A stretch of 48,684 bases of DNA from Comamonadaceae bacterium (GTDB taxonomy: Bacteria; Pseudomonadota; Gammaproteobacteria; Burkholderiales; Burkholderiaceae_C). The position numbers and the translations under genes were made by a program. The notes beneath the pieces are model-generated. The model was not told the origin of the DNA and searched no databases. It saw only the letters and a list, made by a program, of their open reading frames with translations. This document shows positions 18,227 to 26,800 of the stretch, piece by piece. Location: positions 1-48,684 of the forward strand of contig CANGNS010000024.1 in the NCBI GenBank assembly GCA_947455465.1. The letters run 5' to 3'. Numbering within the stretch: position 1 is the first letter of the stretch; every line of letters begins with the position of its first letter.

Positions 18227-18538
18227 ATGAAGCTTTTGATTTCCTTGGCACTTGCGGCCGCGACCTTCAGCCTCCCGGCCTGGGCAGGGGACGCCGACGC
18301 CGGCAAAGCCAAAGCGGCGCCTTGTTCCACCTGCCACGGTGCCAAAGGTATTTCCACTCTCAACGAAGCTCCCAACCTGGCTGGGCAACCCGAGATTTAC
18401 CTGATCGAGCAGTTGCGCGCCTACCGCAGCGGCAAACGGCAAAACGAGATCATGGCCATCATGGCCAAGCCCTTGAGCAATACTGACATCGAGGACTTGG
18501 CCGCTTGGTACTCGTCCATCAAGATCGAGCTTAAATAA
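18227..18538 (+). CDS. Periplasmic class I cytochrome c
   Basis: A 103-residue protein from the ATG at 18227. A signal peptide ends near PAWA (residue 20). The haem-binding motif is Cys33-Ser-Thr-Cys36-His37, with Met76 or Met79 as likely sixth ligand. It resembles the small cytochrome c of the c553/c4 half type. Its place directly behind the PQQ dehydrogenase suggests that it takes electrons from that enzyme toward the terminal oxidase. An alternative ATG at 18218 would add three residues. Confidence 0.88.
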   Translation: MKLLISLALAAATFSLPAWAGDADAGKAKAAPCSTCHGAKGISTLNEAPNLAGQPEIYLIEQLRAYRSGKRQNEIMAIMAKPLSNTDIEDLAAWYSSIKIELK

Positions 18539-18549
18539 GCGAGCCCCGC

Positions 18550-19062
18550 TCAGGCCCGCGTGGGCAGCCAGCTTCCCAAGGCAAACACCGAGTTGGGTGC
18601 ATTGGGTTTGGGTAATGCGGGCGCCACTTTTTTAACCAAGCTCTTCTTGGGCGCGCTGCGCTCTTGCACTGCAAAACCCTTGGCCTTTTGCTGCAGCGCC
18701 AGGCTGTGCAGGCTGATGTTCTTCATGTGCTCCAACAATGCACTGTGCAGTTGCTCCCACAGTGCCTCGGTCATATCTTCTTGGCCACGCTGGGCGCGCG
18801 TTGGGCCCTCTTCGATGGCCATCACGATGTCGGCTACCGAAATCGTGTCGCCCCGAAAACCCAGTGCATAGCCGCCACCGGGCCCGCGTGTACTTTCAAC
18901 CAGCCCGTGCTGACGCAGCTTGGCAAAGACTTGCTCCAGATAAGACAGCGAAATGCCGTGGCGCAGGGCCAAATCGCTGAGCGGCACCGGTTGCCCGGGT
19001 GTGCGCAGTGCCAAGTCCACCATGGCATTGATGGCAAAACGGCCGCGGGTACTCAATCGCAT
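18550..19062 (-). CDS. Rrf2/IscR-family regulator lacking the cluster cysteines
   Basis: A 170-residue regulator. The N-terminal winged helix (MRLSTRGRFAINAMVDLAL, then SLSYLEQVFAKLRQHGLVESTRGPGGGYAL) is close to IscR. Canonical IscR binds a [2Fe-2S] cluster through three cysteines after the wing; this protein has no cysteine at all, with GPTRAQRGQEDMTEALW at the equivalent place. It could be a cluster-independent regulator or respond to another signal. The C-terminal 40 residues are Lys/Pro/Ala-rich. AAGGAG precedes the ATG. No isc genes are nearby. Confidence 0.9.
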   Translation of the reverse strand: MRLSTRGRFAINAMVDLALRTPGQPVPLSDLALRHGISLSYLEQVFAKLRQHGLVESTRGPGGGYALGFRGDTISVADIVMAIEEGPTRAQRGQEDMTEALWEQLHSALLEHMKNISLHSLALQQKAKGFAVQERSAPKKSLVKKVAPALPKPNAPNSVFALGSWLPTRA

Positions 19063-19146
19063 AAGAACTCCTTAGGGTTAACGCACAGAGGTGCTAGGCG
19101 AAATGTAGGTGGTCTAATACATCGTGTAAATTCGTATTTTTTCAAT

Positions 19147-19173
19147 ATTTACTTCGAATAAATCGAAGTAAAT
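19147..19173. promoter_or_regulatory. Long palindrome upstream of nhaR
   Basis: Perfect 11-base arms, ATTTACTTCGA (19147-19157) and TCGAAGTAAAT (19163-19173), flank the 5-base spacer ATAAA. It sits 45 bases before the nhaR start and 84 bases before the divergent Rrf2 gene. Its inner TTCGA-N5-TCGAA core has the size and symmetry of a LysR-type site, so it is a good candidate for autoregulation by the NhaR-like protein. It could instead serve the Rrf2 gene. Confidence 0.7.
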
Positions 19174-19218
19174 GCTGCCTAGCTGCAACGCAGACGTATC
19201 CGACAAGGAAAATTCCTG

Positions 19219-20112
19219 ATGAATTTCAAGCACTTGTATTACTTTTGGGTGGCCGCCAAGTCCGGCGGCGTGATGCGGGCGGGCGAGCAATTGCACACCA
19301 CGCCGCAAACGCTCTCGGGCCAGATCCACCTGCTGGAGGACTGGCTGGGCCGCAAACTTTTTAAGAAAAACGGGCGCTCCTTGGAGCTGACCGAGCACGG
19401 CCGCCTGGCGCTGGGCTATGCCGATCAAATCTTCACCTTGGGCAACGAGTTAGAGACGGCGGTGCGCCAGGCCCATGGCGGTACGCAGGTGCTGGAGTTT
19501 CGGGTGGGCGTGGCCGACTCGGTGAATAAATCGGTAGCCTACCGGCTCTTGGAGCCTGCTTTGTCTCTGGCCACGCCTGTGCGCATGGTGTGTAGCGAGG
19601 GCAAGTTTTCTGAACTCTTGTCCCAACTGGCCCTCAATCGCCTGGACCTGGTGATTGCCGACGCGCCTATGTCGCGCCGTGTCAATGTGCGTGCCTTTAA
19701 CCATGCATTGGGCCGCAGCAGCATGTCTTTTCTGTGCACGCCGCAGGTCGCCGCCCAATTGCGCGGGCCCTTTCCGGCCTGCCTGAATGGCGCGCCGCTG
19801 CTGATTCAGGGCGCCCAGGCTTCGGTGCGTCCGCAGTTGGAGGCCTGGCTGACGCGGCATAACATCACCGCGCGCATCGTTGGTGAGTTTGACGACGGCG
19901 CCCTGATGACTGCCTTTGGTCGCGAAGGCCGAGGCGTATTTATCGTCCCGCGCGTGATGGAGCAAGAAACCATGGACCAGTGCGCCGTCCAATGCGTTGG
20001 CCGCAGCGAGGAGCTGGTAGAAGAGTTTTACGCCGTTTCCGTGGAGCGGCGCATCAGCCACCCCTGCGTGCTGGCCATTACCGATGCGGCGCGTGGTCAG
20101 CTGTTTGGCTGA
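19219..20112 (+). CDS. nhaR: LysR-family regulator, NhaR type
   Basis: A 297-residue LysR protein. The N-terminus MNFKHLYYFWVAAKSGGVMRAGEQL and HTTPQTLSGQI are characteristic of the NhaR branch rather than LysR proteins at large. The effector domain begins near residue 90. NhaR in enterobacteria activates the sodium/proton antiporter gene nhaA in response to sodium. No nhaA is present here, so its target is uncertain; the DMT transporter gene 73 bases downstream is one candidate. AAGGA lies 9 bases before the ATG. Confidence 0.86.
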   Translation: MNFKHLYYFWVAAKSGGVMRAGEQLHTTPQTLSGQIHLLEDWLGRKLFKKNGRSLELTEHGRLALGYADQIFTLGNELETAVRQAHGGTQVLEFRVGVADSVNKSVAYRLLEPALSLATPVRMVCSEGKFSELLSQLALNRLDLVIADAPMSRRVNVRAFNHALGRSSMSFLCTPQVAAQLRGPFPACLNGAPLLIQGAQASVRPQLEAWLTRHNITARIVGEFDDGALMTAFGREGRGVFIVPRVMEQETMDQCAVQCVGRSEELVEEFYAVSVERRISHPCVLAITDAARGQLFG

Positions 20113-20185
20113 GCTGGCGCCCCGGGTTTCCCTTGCGTGCAACCTATACTGAGCCGGTGAACCTTACCCCTACGCGAGCGTTCCT

Positions 20186-21124
20186 GTGAGCGCCTCGGAT
20201 CCCACCCTCTTGCGCCGTGCCCGCGGGGTGCGTAGCGCATTGTGCAGGCGCCTGGCACTGCGCGCGCGCCGCTTGCCGCCGGTATGGCGGGGCATGCTAT
20301 GGATTGCCGCCAGCGGCATCGTTTTTTCGCTGCTCAACACGATTGTGCGCAGCATTACGCTGACCTTGGATCCGTTTGAGGCGCAGTTCTTACGCTACTT
20401 TTTTGGCACTTTGGCGGTCTTACCGCTGGTGCTGCGTGGGGGGCTGGCCGCGTACCGCCCGGTGCACATGATGGGCCAGTGGTGGCGTGGCGCCTTGCAC
20501 ACCGTGGGCCTGATGTTTTGGTTTACCGCCTTGCCGCGCATCGGGCTGGCCGATATGACGGCTATTGGTTTTACCGGCCCTATTTTCATCATGCTGGGCG
20601 CTGCCTGGTTTCTGGGCGAAAAAATGCACGCTGACCGCTGGATCGCAGCTCTGGTCGGGTTTGCCGGGGTGATGGTGGTGGTCGGTCCCAATTTATCGAC
20701 CGATGGAGGTTGGTACTTCCTCATCATGCTGGCGTCCTCGCCACTGTTTGCTGCCTCTTTTTTGGTGACCAAAAGCCTCACGCGCACCGAAACCTCGGGC
20801 GTCATTGTGCTGTGGCAGGCCATTTCGGTGACGGTGCTGAGCCTGCCTTTGGGCCTTTTGCATTGGAGCGACCCTACGCCAATGCAGTGGCTGGGATTCT
20901 TGATTGCCGGCATATTGGGCTCCACGGCCCATTACATGCTGACCCGCGGCTTTCGGGTGGCCGATATTTCGGCCACCCAGTCACTGCGTTTTCTGGATCT
21001 GCTCTGGGCCTCGCTGATGGGTTGGCTCGCCTTTGGCGACGTGCCCAGCCACTCCACCCTGGTGGGCGCCACCGTCATCCTGGCCTCTACGGTCTGGATT
21101 GCGCAGCGTGAGCGTGGCCGATAA
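20186..21124 (+). CDS. DMT-family (EamA) membrane transporter
   Basis: A 312-residue membrane protein read from a GTG. It has about ten hydrophobic helices arranged as two EamA repeats, with the conserved GFTGPIFIMLGAAWFLGEK end of the first half and the matching FLDLLWASLMGWLAFGD of the second. Such proteins export metabolites or amino acids; the substrate is unknown. It is convergent with soeC, 6 bases apart. The first 35 residues are Arg-rich, so a later start is possible. Confidence 0.83.
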   Translation: MSASDPTLLRRARGVRSALCRRLALRARRLPPVWRGMLWIAASGIVFSLLNTIVRSITLTLDPFEAQFLRYFFGTLAVLPLVLRGGLAAYRPVHMMGQWWRGALHTVGLMFWFTALPRIGLADMTAIGFTGPIFIMLGAAWFLGEKMHADRWIAALVGFAGVMVVVGPNLSTDGGWYFLIMLASSPLFAASFLVTKSLTRTETSGVIVLWQAISVTVLSLPLGLLHWSDPTPMQWLGFLIAGILGSTAHYMLTRGFRVADISATQSLRFLDLLWASLMGWLAFGDVPSHSTLVGATVILASTVWIAQRERGR

Positions 21125-21130
21125 GGCGCG

Positions 21131-22069
21131 CTAGCCCACCACTTGGTAATACAAGTTTTGTGGGTGTTTGGCTTGTGCGAAAAACACCCAGCGCTCGGCG
21201 ATCAGCGCGGGGGCTTGCAGCCATGCAGCCCACAGCCAAGGCCAGGTGCTGGTGCTGGTGCTGCTCAGCGCGCACAGTTGTAGTCCCAAAGGCAACACGA
21301 ACAAGCCCAAAATAAAGGCCCAGCGCACATTGCGCAAAGCGAATTGGCTGCTGCCGTGAAAAAACTCACGGGTGTTGAAGGCGCCAGCAGACATGCCCAT
21401 GGATTTTTGTACCAGGCGCGTGGCCTGGATGCCGGTAGCCGATTGCAGTGTGGAGGCAGGGCGCAAACTTTTGTTACGACGCAGACTGCTCCAGCGCACT
21501 ATGGCCGCTACGAACGTAGCCGCAGTGGTCCAGGGCGCCAGTGCGCCGAGCAATACCGCTTGTCCGTTCGATGCCGCCAGCGCGCAGGCCAGCACAGTGC
21601 CAGAGGCCAAGCCGATGAGGATGAAATTAGCCACCGTGCTCCAGTGCGCCCATTCCTGGATAAAGCGCAGGCAGGCGTAAATCATGGCGGTGCAGTACCA
21701 AAGCAGCAGCGCGCCCAGCACGACCAGCCAGGGCAGTGCATAGGCCAGCGCGCCGTCCGCTCCGGTGTAGAGCACCAGCCACCACAACGCTGCCAGTGCG
21801 ATATACGCTGGCAGCACAATCACCTCGCGCGACATCCAGGAGGTGCGCCACATCAGCGCCGCCCGCCAGGCACGCAGCTTGTGGCCCAAGTGCAAAAACG
21901 ACGAGGCCAATCCCGCCACCAGCAGCACCAAGCCCAACGCTATCGTTTGCAGCACAAAACCACCTTCCATCGCCACGCCAGCGATCTGCGCCAGCGCCAG
22001 CGCGACCAGCAGCCCTTGGGCTGCGCCTGCCAGCGTCGTGAAAAACAAAATAGAAAAAGCCGGATGCAT
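21131..22069 (-). CDS. soeC: Sulfite dehydrogenase membrane anchor subunit SoeC (DmsC-like)
   Basis: A 312-residue membrane protein of the DmsC anchor family with about eight hydrophobic helices. The ATG at 22069 is chosen because it starts just 5 bases after the soeB stop and gives MHPAFSILFFTTLAGAAQGLL, given here as MHPAFSILFF then TTLAGAAQG. DmsC-like anchors pass electrons to or from membrane quinone. Family segments include SSFLHLGHKLRAWRA and SWMSREV. In SoeABC the anchor holds SoeAB on the cytoplasmic face. It is the last gene of the xsc-pta-soeABC cluster. Confidence 0.86.
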   Translation of the reverse strand: MHPAFSILFFTTLAGAAQGLLVALALAQIAGVAMEGGFVLQTIALGLVLLVAGLASSFLHLGHKLRAWRAALMWRTSWMSREVIVLPAYIALAALWWLVLYTGADGALAYALPWLVVLGALLLWYCTAMIYACLRFIQEWAHWSTVANFILIGLASGTVLACALAASNGQAVLLGALAPWTTAATFVAAIVRWSSLRRNKSLRPASTLQSATGIQATRLVQKSMGMSAGAFNTREFFHGSSQFALRNVRWAFILGLFVLPLGLQLCALSSTSTSTWPWLWAAWLQAPALIAERWVFFAQAKHPQNLYYQVVG

Positions 22070-22074
22070 GGCGC

Positions 22075-22845
22075 TTACTCCTTGCCCGTGGGCAATGTGG
22101 GCGACGAAGCTGCCGCCGTAATGCGGCGTGGCAAATAGTGGTTGGCAGGCTGCGTGTCCCACTCGGGCATCAGTTGGTAGCCGCCGCGCTCGGCAATCGC
22201 TTTGCTCACCACGCTGTCGGGGTCTTTGATGTCGCCAAACAAGCGCGCATTGGTCGGGCAGGCTTGCACGCACGCGGGTTGGCGGTCTGCCTCGGGCAGC
22301 AGCGGGTCGTGCACCCGGTCCACGCACAGCGTGCATTTGGTCATGACCTGGCGTTCTTCATCCAATTCGCGCGCGCCGTAGGGGCAAGCCCAGGCGCAGT
22401 ATTTGCAGCCTATGCATTTGTCGTAGTCCACCAGCACGATGCCGTCCTCGGCACGCTTGTAGCTCGCGCCCGTGGGGCAGACCGGCACGCAAGGCGGGTC
22501 TTCGCAATGCAAGCAACTTTTGGGAAAGTGGATGGTGTCGGTGGCGGGAAATTCACCGGCCTCATAGGTTTGCACGCGGTTGAAAAATGTACCCGTCGGG
22601 TTAGCGCCATAGGCGTTCAGATCGGCCAGCGGCCCGGCGCTGCCCGAGGTGTTCCATTGCTTGCAAGAGGTCACGCAGGCCTGGCAGCCCACGCACACAT
22701 TCAGGTCAATCACCAACGCCAGTTGCTTGGCCAAGGTTTCGCCTTGCCGGGCGCGCACCCGTGCTGGTGGCGATGTGTCTTGCGCCGCGCCACCCGCGCC
22801 TTCGGTCAGCTGCGATTGCAAAAGTTCTTTGAGCCACTGGATCAT
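22075..22845 (-). CDS. soeB: Sulfite dehydrogenase iron-sulfur subunit SoeB
   Basis: A 256-residue ferredoxin-like subunit with four cysteine groups for four [4Fe-4S] clusters: Cys51/54/57/61, Cys111/114/119/123, Cys144/147/150/154 and Cys171/174/192/196. This is the DmsB/NrfC pattern. It would carry electrons from the molybdenum subunit to the anchor. Its start overlaps the soeA stop by 4 bases (ATGA), and soeC follows 5 bases later. The context with xsc and pta favours SoeB over dimethyl sulfoxide or polysulfide reductase subunits. Confidence 0.9.
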   Translation of the reverse strand: MIQWLKELLQSQLTEGAGGAAQDTSPPARVRARQGETLAKQLALVIDLNVCVGCQACVTSCKQWNTSGSAGPLADLNAYGANPTGTFFNRVQTYEAGEFPATDTIHFPKSCLHCEDPPCVPVCPTGASYKRAEDGIVLVDYDKCIGCKYCAWACPYGARELDEERQVMTKCTLCVDRVHDPLLPEADRQPACVQACPTNARLFGDIKDPDSVVSKAIAERGGYQLMPEWDTQPANHYLPRRITAAASSPTLPTGKE

Positions 22846-25787
22846 GATTTTTTGCCTCCTGCGAAATAGCGCAGCACCTGCGCCGCTTTGCCCACCACGC
22901 CGGGCACGGCGGGCATGCTGTCCATTTGCGGAAAGGTTTCGCCTGCTTCATCGGGCGAGGCCGGGCGTATGCGCACGCGCACGTCGTACCAACCCGCTTG
23001 GCCGGTGATCGGGTCCGAGTTGCTCACCATGCCACTAGACGTGCCGCGCATGGGCAGTTCTTCGGAAATCAAGTGGTTGAGTAAAAAGCCTTTGCGCGCT
23101 TCGTCCGAGCCGGGCGCCAACTGCCAGGCGCCGTCGGCTTTGCCAATCGCATTCCAAGTCCACACCGTGCCGGGTTCCACCGCTTCGCTGTGGCGCACCA
23201 TGCAGCGCACTTTTCCCCATTGGCTTTCCACCCAGGCCCAGCCGCCATCCGCTATGCCGGCTGCCAGTGCGGTGCGCGGATTCACGTTAAGGTAGTTGTG
23301 GCTGTGCATCTGGCGCAACCACGCGTTTTGCGAATCCCAGGAGTGGTACATGGCCATGGGCCGCTGGGTGATGGCGTTGAGCGGGTAGCTGCCCAGGTCG
23401 GTGGCCGCGTCTTCGAGGGGCGCGTACCAAAAGGGCAGCGGGTCGAAATAGGTGTCTATGCGTTCACGCAGATGTTCGGGCGGCTGGCGGCCTTCTGTCT
23501 TGCCTTGGGCGGCTAAGCGAAAGGCCTGCAAGGTGTCGGAGTAAATCGCCAATTGCACCGGATCGTTCTTTTGGCGCCAGCCTTTTTCTTTCGCAAAGTC
23601 CAGGTACTCGCGGTTCCAGTTGCGCATGTAGTGCATGGTCTTTGGCATGTGGTACTGGAACACGCAGTTGTTTTGCTCGTACGCTTCCCACTGCTTGGGG
23701 TTGGGCTCGCCGCGCAAATGCTCGTCGCCGTTTTTGCCGCGCCAGCCCATCAAAAAACCTATACCCGGCTGCGGCTGAAAGTTCACCACAAAGTCCGGAT
23801 AGCCCGTGAACTTGCGTCCACCTTCTGCCGTGGTGAAAGCCGGAAACTTCAAGCGTCCGGCCAGCTCAATCAACACCTCCTGAAAAGGTTTGCATTCACC
23901 CAGCGGCTTGACCACTGGCACGCGCACCGAATCCACCGGCCCGTCAAACTCAGAAATAGGGCGGTCTAGCATGCCCATCACATCGTGGCGTTCCAAATAC
24001 GTGGTGTCAGGTAGCACCAAATCGGCAAAGGCCACGGTCTCGCTTTGGAAAGCATCGCAGACCACCACAAAGGGAATCATGAACTCGCCCTGCTCGTCTT
24101 TGCGGTTGAGCATCTCGCGAATCGCCATGGTGTTCATGGTGCTGTTCCAGGCCATATTGGCCATGAACATGAGCAGCGTGTCGATGCGGTAAGGGTCGCC
24201 ACGCGTGGCATTGGTGATCACGTTGTGCATCATGCCGTGCGCCGACAGCGGATGCTCCCAGGAGAAGGCGTGGTCGATGCGTATGGGCGACCCATCCGGG
24301 TTGATGGCTAGCTCATCGGGGTGCGCCGGGAATCCCAGCGGCGCCGCGTTGAGCGGCGTGTTGGGCTGGATCATCTCGGGCGAATTGAAGGCGCGGTAAT
24401 TGGGCACGATGTGGCGCGGGTAGGGCGCTTTGTGCCGAAAGCCGCCGGGTGCGTCGATGGTGCCCAGCACGCTCATCAGCACCGCCAAGGCACGCACCGT
24501 CTGAAAGCCGTTGGAATGCGCCGCCAGGCCGCGCATGGCATGAAACGCCAGAGGTCGCGCTTGCGTAGTCGGGTGTAGCTTGCCCCAGGCATCGGTCCAG
24601 GGGATGGGCAATTCAAACGCTTGCTGGAGGGCCGCATGCCCCATTTCTTGCGCCAGTGCCACGATGCGCTCGGCGGCGATGCCGGTAATCGCTGCGGCCC
24701 ACTCGGGCGTGCAGCTAGCCACACGATCGCGCAGCAACTGAAACGAGGGCGCTACCCGCGTGCCGTCGGCCAGCGTGTAGTGCCCCTCTAGGGCCGGGTC
24801 GCAGCCGTCGGCAATGCCTTCGGGGTAGGCGTTGAGCACTTGCCCGCTGGCCTTGTCAAAAATCAGTTTGTTGTGGGGGTTGCGGCCATCGCCGGGTGGG
24901 CCTTTTTCCGGGTTGGGGTCAAAGGCAAACAAGCCTTCGCGTGCGCCTTCGTCTAGCACGACCAATTGCGGTGCATTGGTAAAGCGCTTTAAGAAGGCAT
25001 GGTCCAGCGTGTCAGTGCGAATCAGCTCATGCAAGAGCGCCATCAAGAGCGCGCCGTCGGTGCCGGGCTTGATGGGAATCCACTCATCGGCAATCGCAGA
25101 GTAGCCGGTACGCACCGGGTTGATGGAGATAAAGCGTCCGCCCTCGCGCTTGAATTTGGAGATCGCAATCTTCATGGGATTGCTGTGGTGGTCTTCGGCG
25201 GTGCCTATCATCACAAACACTTTGGCGCGCTCCAGATCCGGCCCGCCAAATTCCCAGAAGCTTCCGCCCACGCTGTAAATCATGCCCGCCGCCATATTGA
25301 CCGAGCAAAAGCCGCCGTGCGCTGCGTAGTTGGGCGTGCCGAACTGGCGGGCGAATAAACCGGTCAGGGCCTGCATTTGGTCGCGGCCTGTAAACAGCGC
25401 GAATTTCTTGGGGTCGGTCGCGCGGATATGCGCCAGGCGCGTGGTCAAGAGCTCGTAGGCGCGCTCCCAGCTGATGGCTTCAAACTCGGCAGCACCGCGC
25501 GCGCTGCCTGCTTTGCGCAGGAGCGGTTGCGTGAGGCGCGCAGGCGACTTTTGCTTCATGATGCCCGAAGCGCCCTTGGCGCAAATCACGCCTTGGTTCA
25601 GCGGGTGGTTCGGGTTGCCATCGATATAGCGCACCTCAGGGCCGTCTTCACCTTCGCGCAAATGCACGCGTATGCCGCATCGGCAGGCGCACATATAGCA
25701 GGTGGTGCATTTGACGGTGGTCTCATCGACCGGTGTGGGTGCCTCGAGCGGCTGGTGCAGGGGCTCGGAGGACAAAAATTTAAACAT
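22842..25787 (-). CDS. soeA: Sulfite dehydrogenase molybdopterin subunit SoeA
   Basis: A 981-residue molybdopterin oxidoreductase of the DMSO-reductase superfamily. The N-terminal [4Fe-4S] site is Cys30, Cys33, Cys37 and Cys69, with two extra cysteines at 27 and 35. There is no twin-arginine signal, so it should be cytoplasmic, as reported for SoeA. Molybdopterin-binding regions include AKVFVMIGTAEDHHSNPMK and the C-terminal NPRTALAAGIADGGWAWV. Sulfite is oxidised to sulfate. The gene starts 57 bases after pta. A polysulfide or thiosulfate reductase cannot be excluded from sequence alone. Confidence 0.87.
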   Translation of the reverse strand: MFKFLSSEPLHQPLEAPTPVDETTVKCTTCYMCACRCGIRVHLREGEDGPEVRYIDGNPNHPLNQGVICAKGASGIMKQKSPARLTQPLLRKAGSARGAAEFEAISWERAYELLTTRLAHIRATDPKKFALFTGRDQMQALTGLFARQFGTPNYAAHGGFCSVNMAAGMIYSVGGSFWEFGGPDLERAKVFVMIGTAEDHHSNPMKIAISKFKREGGRFISINPVRTGYSAIADEWIPIKPGTDGALLMALLHELIRTDTLDHAFLKRFTNAPQLVVLDEGAREGLFAFDPNPEKGPPGDGRNPHNKLIFDKASGQVLNAYPEGIADGCDPALEGHYTLADGTRVAPSFQLLRDRVASCTPEWAAAITGIAAERIVALAQEMGHAALQQAFELPIPWTDAWGKLHPTTQARPLAFHAMRGLAAHSNGFQTVRALAVLMSVLGTIDAPGGFRHKAPYPRHIVPNYRAFNSPEMIQPNTPLNAAPLGFPAHPDELAINPDGSPIRIDHAFSWEHPLSAHGMMHNVITNATRGDPYRIDTLLMFMANMAWNSTMNTMAIREMLNRKDEQGEFMIPFVVVCDAFQSETVAFADLVLPDTTYLERHDVMGMLDRPISEFDGPVDSVRVPVVKPLGECKPFQEVLIELAGRLKFPAFTTAEGGRKFTGYPDFVVNFQPQPGIGFLMGWRGKNGDEHLRGEPNPKQWEAYEQNNCVFQYHMPKTMHYMRNWNREYLDFAKEKGWRQKNDPVQLAIYSDTLQAFRLAAQGKTEGRQPPEHLRERIDTYFDPLPFWYAPLEDAATDLGSYPLNAITQRPMAMYHSWDSQNAWLRQMHSHNYLNVNPRTALAAGIADGGWAWVESQWGKVRCMVRHSEAVEPGTVWTWNAIGKADGAWQLAPGSDEARKGFLLNHLISEELPMRGTSSGMVSNSDPITGQAGWYDVRVRIRPASPDEAGETFPQMDSMPAVPGVVGKAAQVLRYFAGGKKS

Positions 25788-25844
25788 GGTGCTTGTCTCT
25801 TTTTGTTATCGGGTTTGCGTTTGCCGCATGCTTGGAAGACGGTG

Positions 25845-26771
25845 CTAGCCCGGCGCAGCCGCGAGTACCGCCAGTGCGACCGAGGCCATGCGCGATTGCA
25901 GCGAATCGGCACGCGAGGTGAGCACGATAGGCACGCGCGCGCCCAGCACCAATCCCGCGCAGTCGCCACCGCCCACATAGTTAAAACTCTTGTACAGCAT
26001 ATTGCCGGCGTTGAGGTCGGGCATGAGGAGCAGGTCCGCATCACCGGCTACTTGCGATTCGATTTTTTTGATGCGTGCAGCCTCAGCAGAAAACGCATTG
26101 TCAAAACCAAACGGCCCTTCCACGATGGCACCTGGCCAAACACCTGTGCGCGCCATCTCCACCAAAGCCTGTGCATCGAGCGTGGCAGGAATGGAGGGGT
26201 TCACCACCTCTACGGCGGCCACGATGCCGATCTTGGGCTGCGAGATACCGAGCTTGTGCAGCAAGGCCACGGCATTGCCCACAATGTCTTTTTTAGTTTT
26301 CAGATCCGGCGCGATATTCACCACGCAATCGGCCAGCGCCAAGAGCTTGTGGTAGCGCGGTAGGTCAAACACAAAAGCGTGGCTAATACGGCTGCTACCG
26401 CGCAAGCCGGTCTCCTTGTTCACGACGGCGGCCATCAGCTCGTCCGTATGCAGCGAGCCTTTCATCAAGGCGCGCACATCGCCACTGCGCGCCAATGTGC
26501 AGGCGTGCAATGCCGCGTCCGGCGCCGCGTTCCCGCTGTCTATCAGTTCGAAATCACGCACATCCACTTGCGCCGCATCCGCCGCAGCGGCAATCCGCGA
26601 GGCCGGGCCGATCAGCAGCGGGCGCGCCATGCCACTGTCCTGGATGCGCCGCGCTGCATCCAGGGCCAGCGCATCGCAGGGATAGACCAGGCCCAGCGCG
26701 TCCGGGCTGTTGCCTGCCTGCGCTATCGCGCGGGCCATCAGCGCTTGCAATCGCGGATGTGCGTAATCCAT
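25845..26771 (-). CDS. pta: Phosphate acetyltransferase (short form)
   Basis: A 308-residue phosphate acyltransferase of the single-domain type, lacking the N-terminal regulatory region of long Pta. Segments KGSLHTDELMAAVV, VNIAPDLKTKKDIV, GPFGFDNAFS and DLNAGNMLYKSFNYVG are typical. It converts acetyl phosphate plus CoA to acetyl-CoA. Directly behind xsc (29-base gap), it would use the acetyl phosphate made by Xsc. The family also includes phosphate butyryltransferases, but the xsc linkage makes the acetyl form far more likely. Confidence 0.92.
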   Translation of the reverse strand: MDYAHPRLQALMARAIAQAGNSPDALGLVYPCDALALDAARRIQDSGMARPLLIGPASRIAAAADAAQVDVRDFELIDSGNAAPDAALHACTLARSGDVRALMKGSLHTDELMAAVVNKETGLRGSSRISHAFVFDLPRYHKLLALADCVVNIAPDLKTKKDIVGNAVALLHKLGISQPKIGIVAAVEVVNPSIPATLDAQALVEMARTGVWPGAIVEGPFGFDNAFSAEAARIKKIESQVAGDADLLLMPDLNAGNMLYKSFNYVGGGDCAGLVLGARVPIVLTSRADSLQSRMASVALAVLAAAPG

Positions 26772-26800
26772 GCTGCCGCCCGGTATGGACGCCGCGCGCT

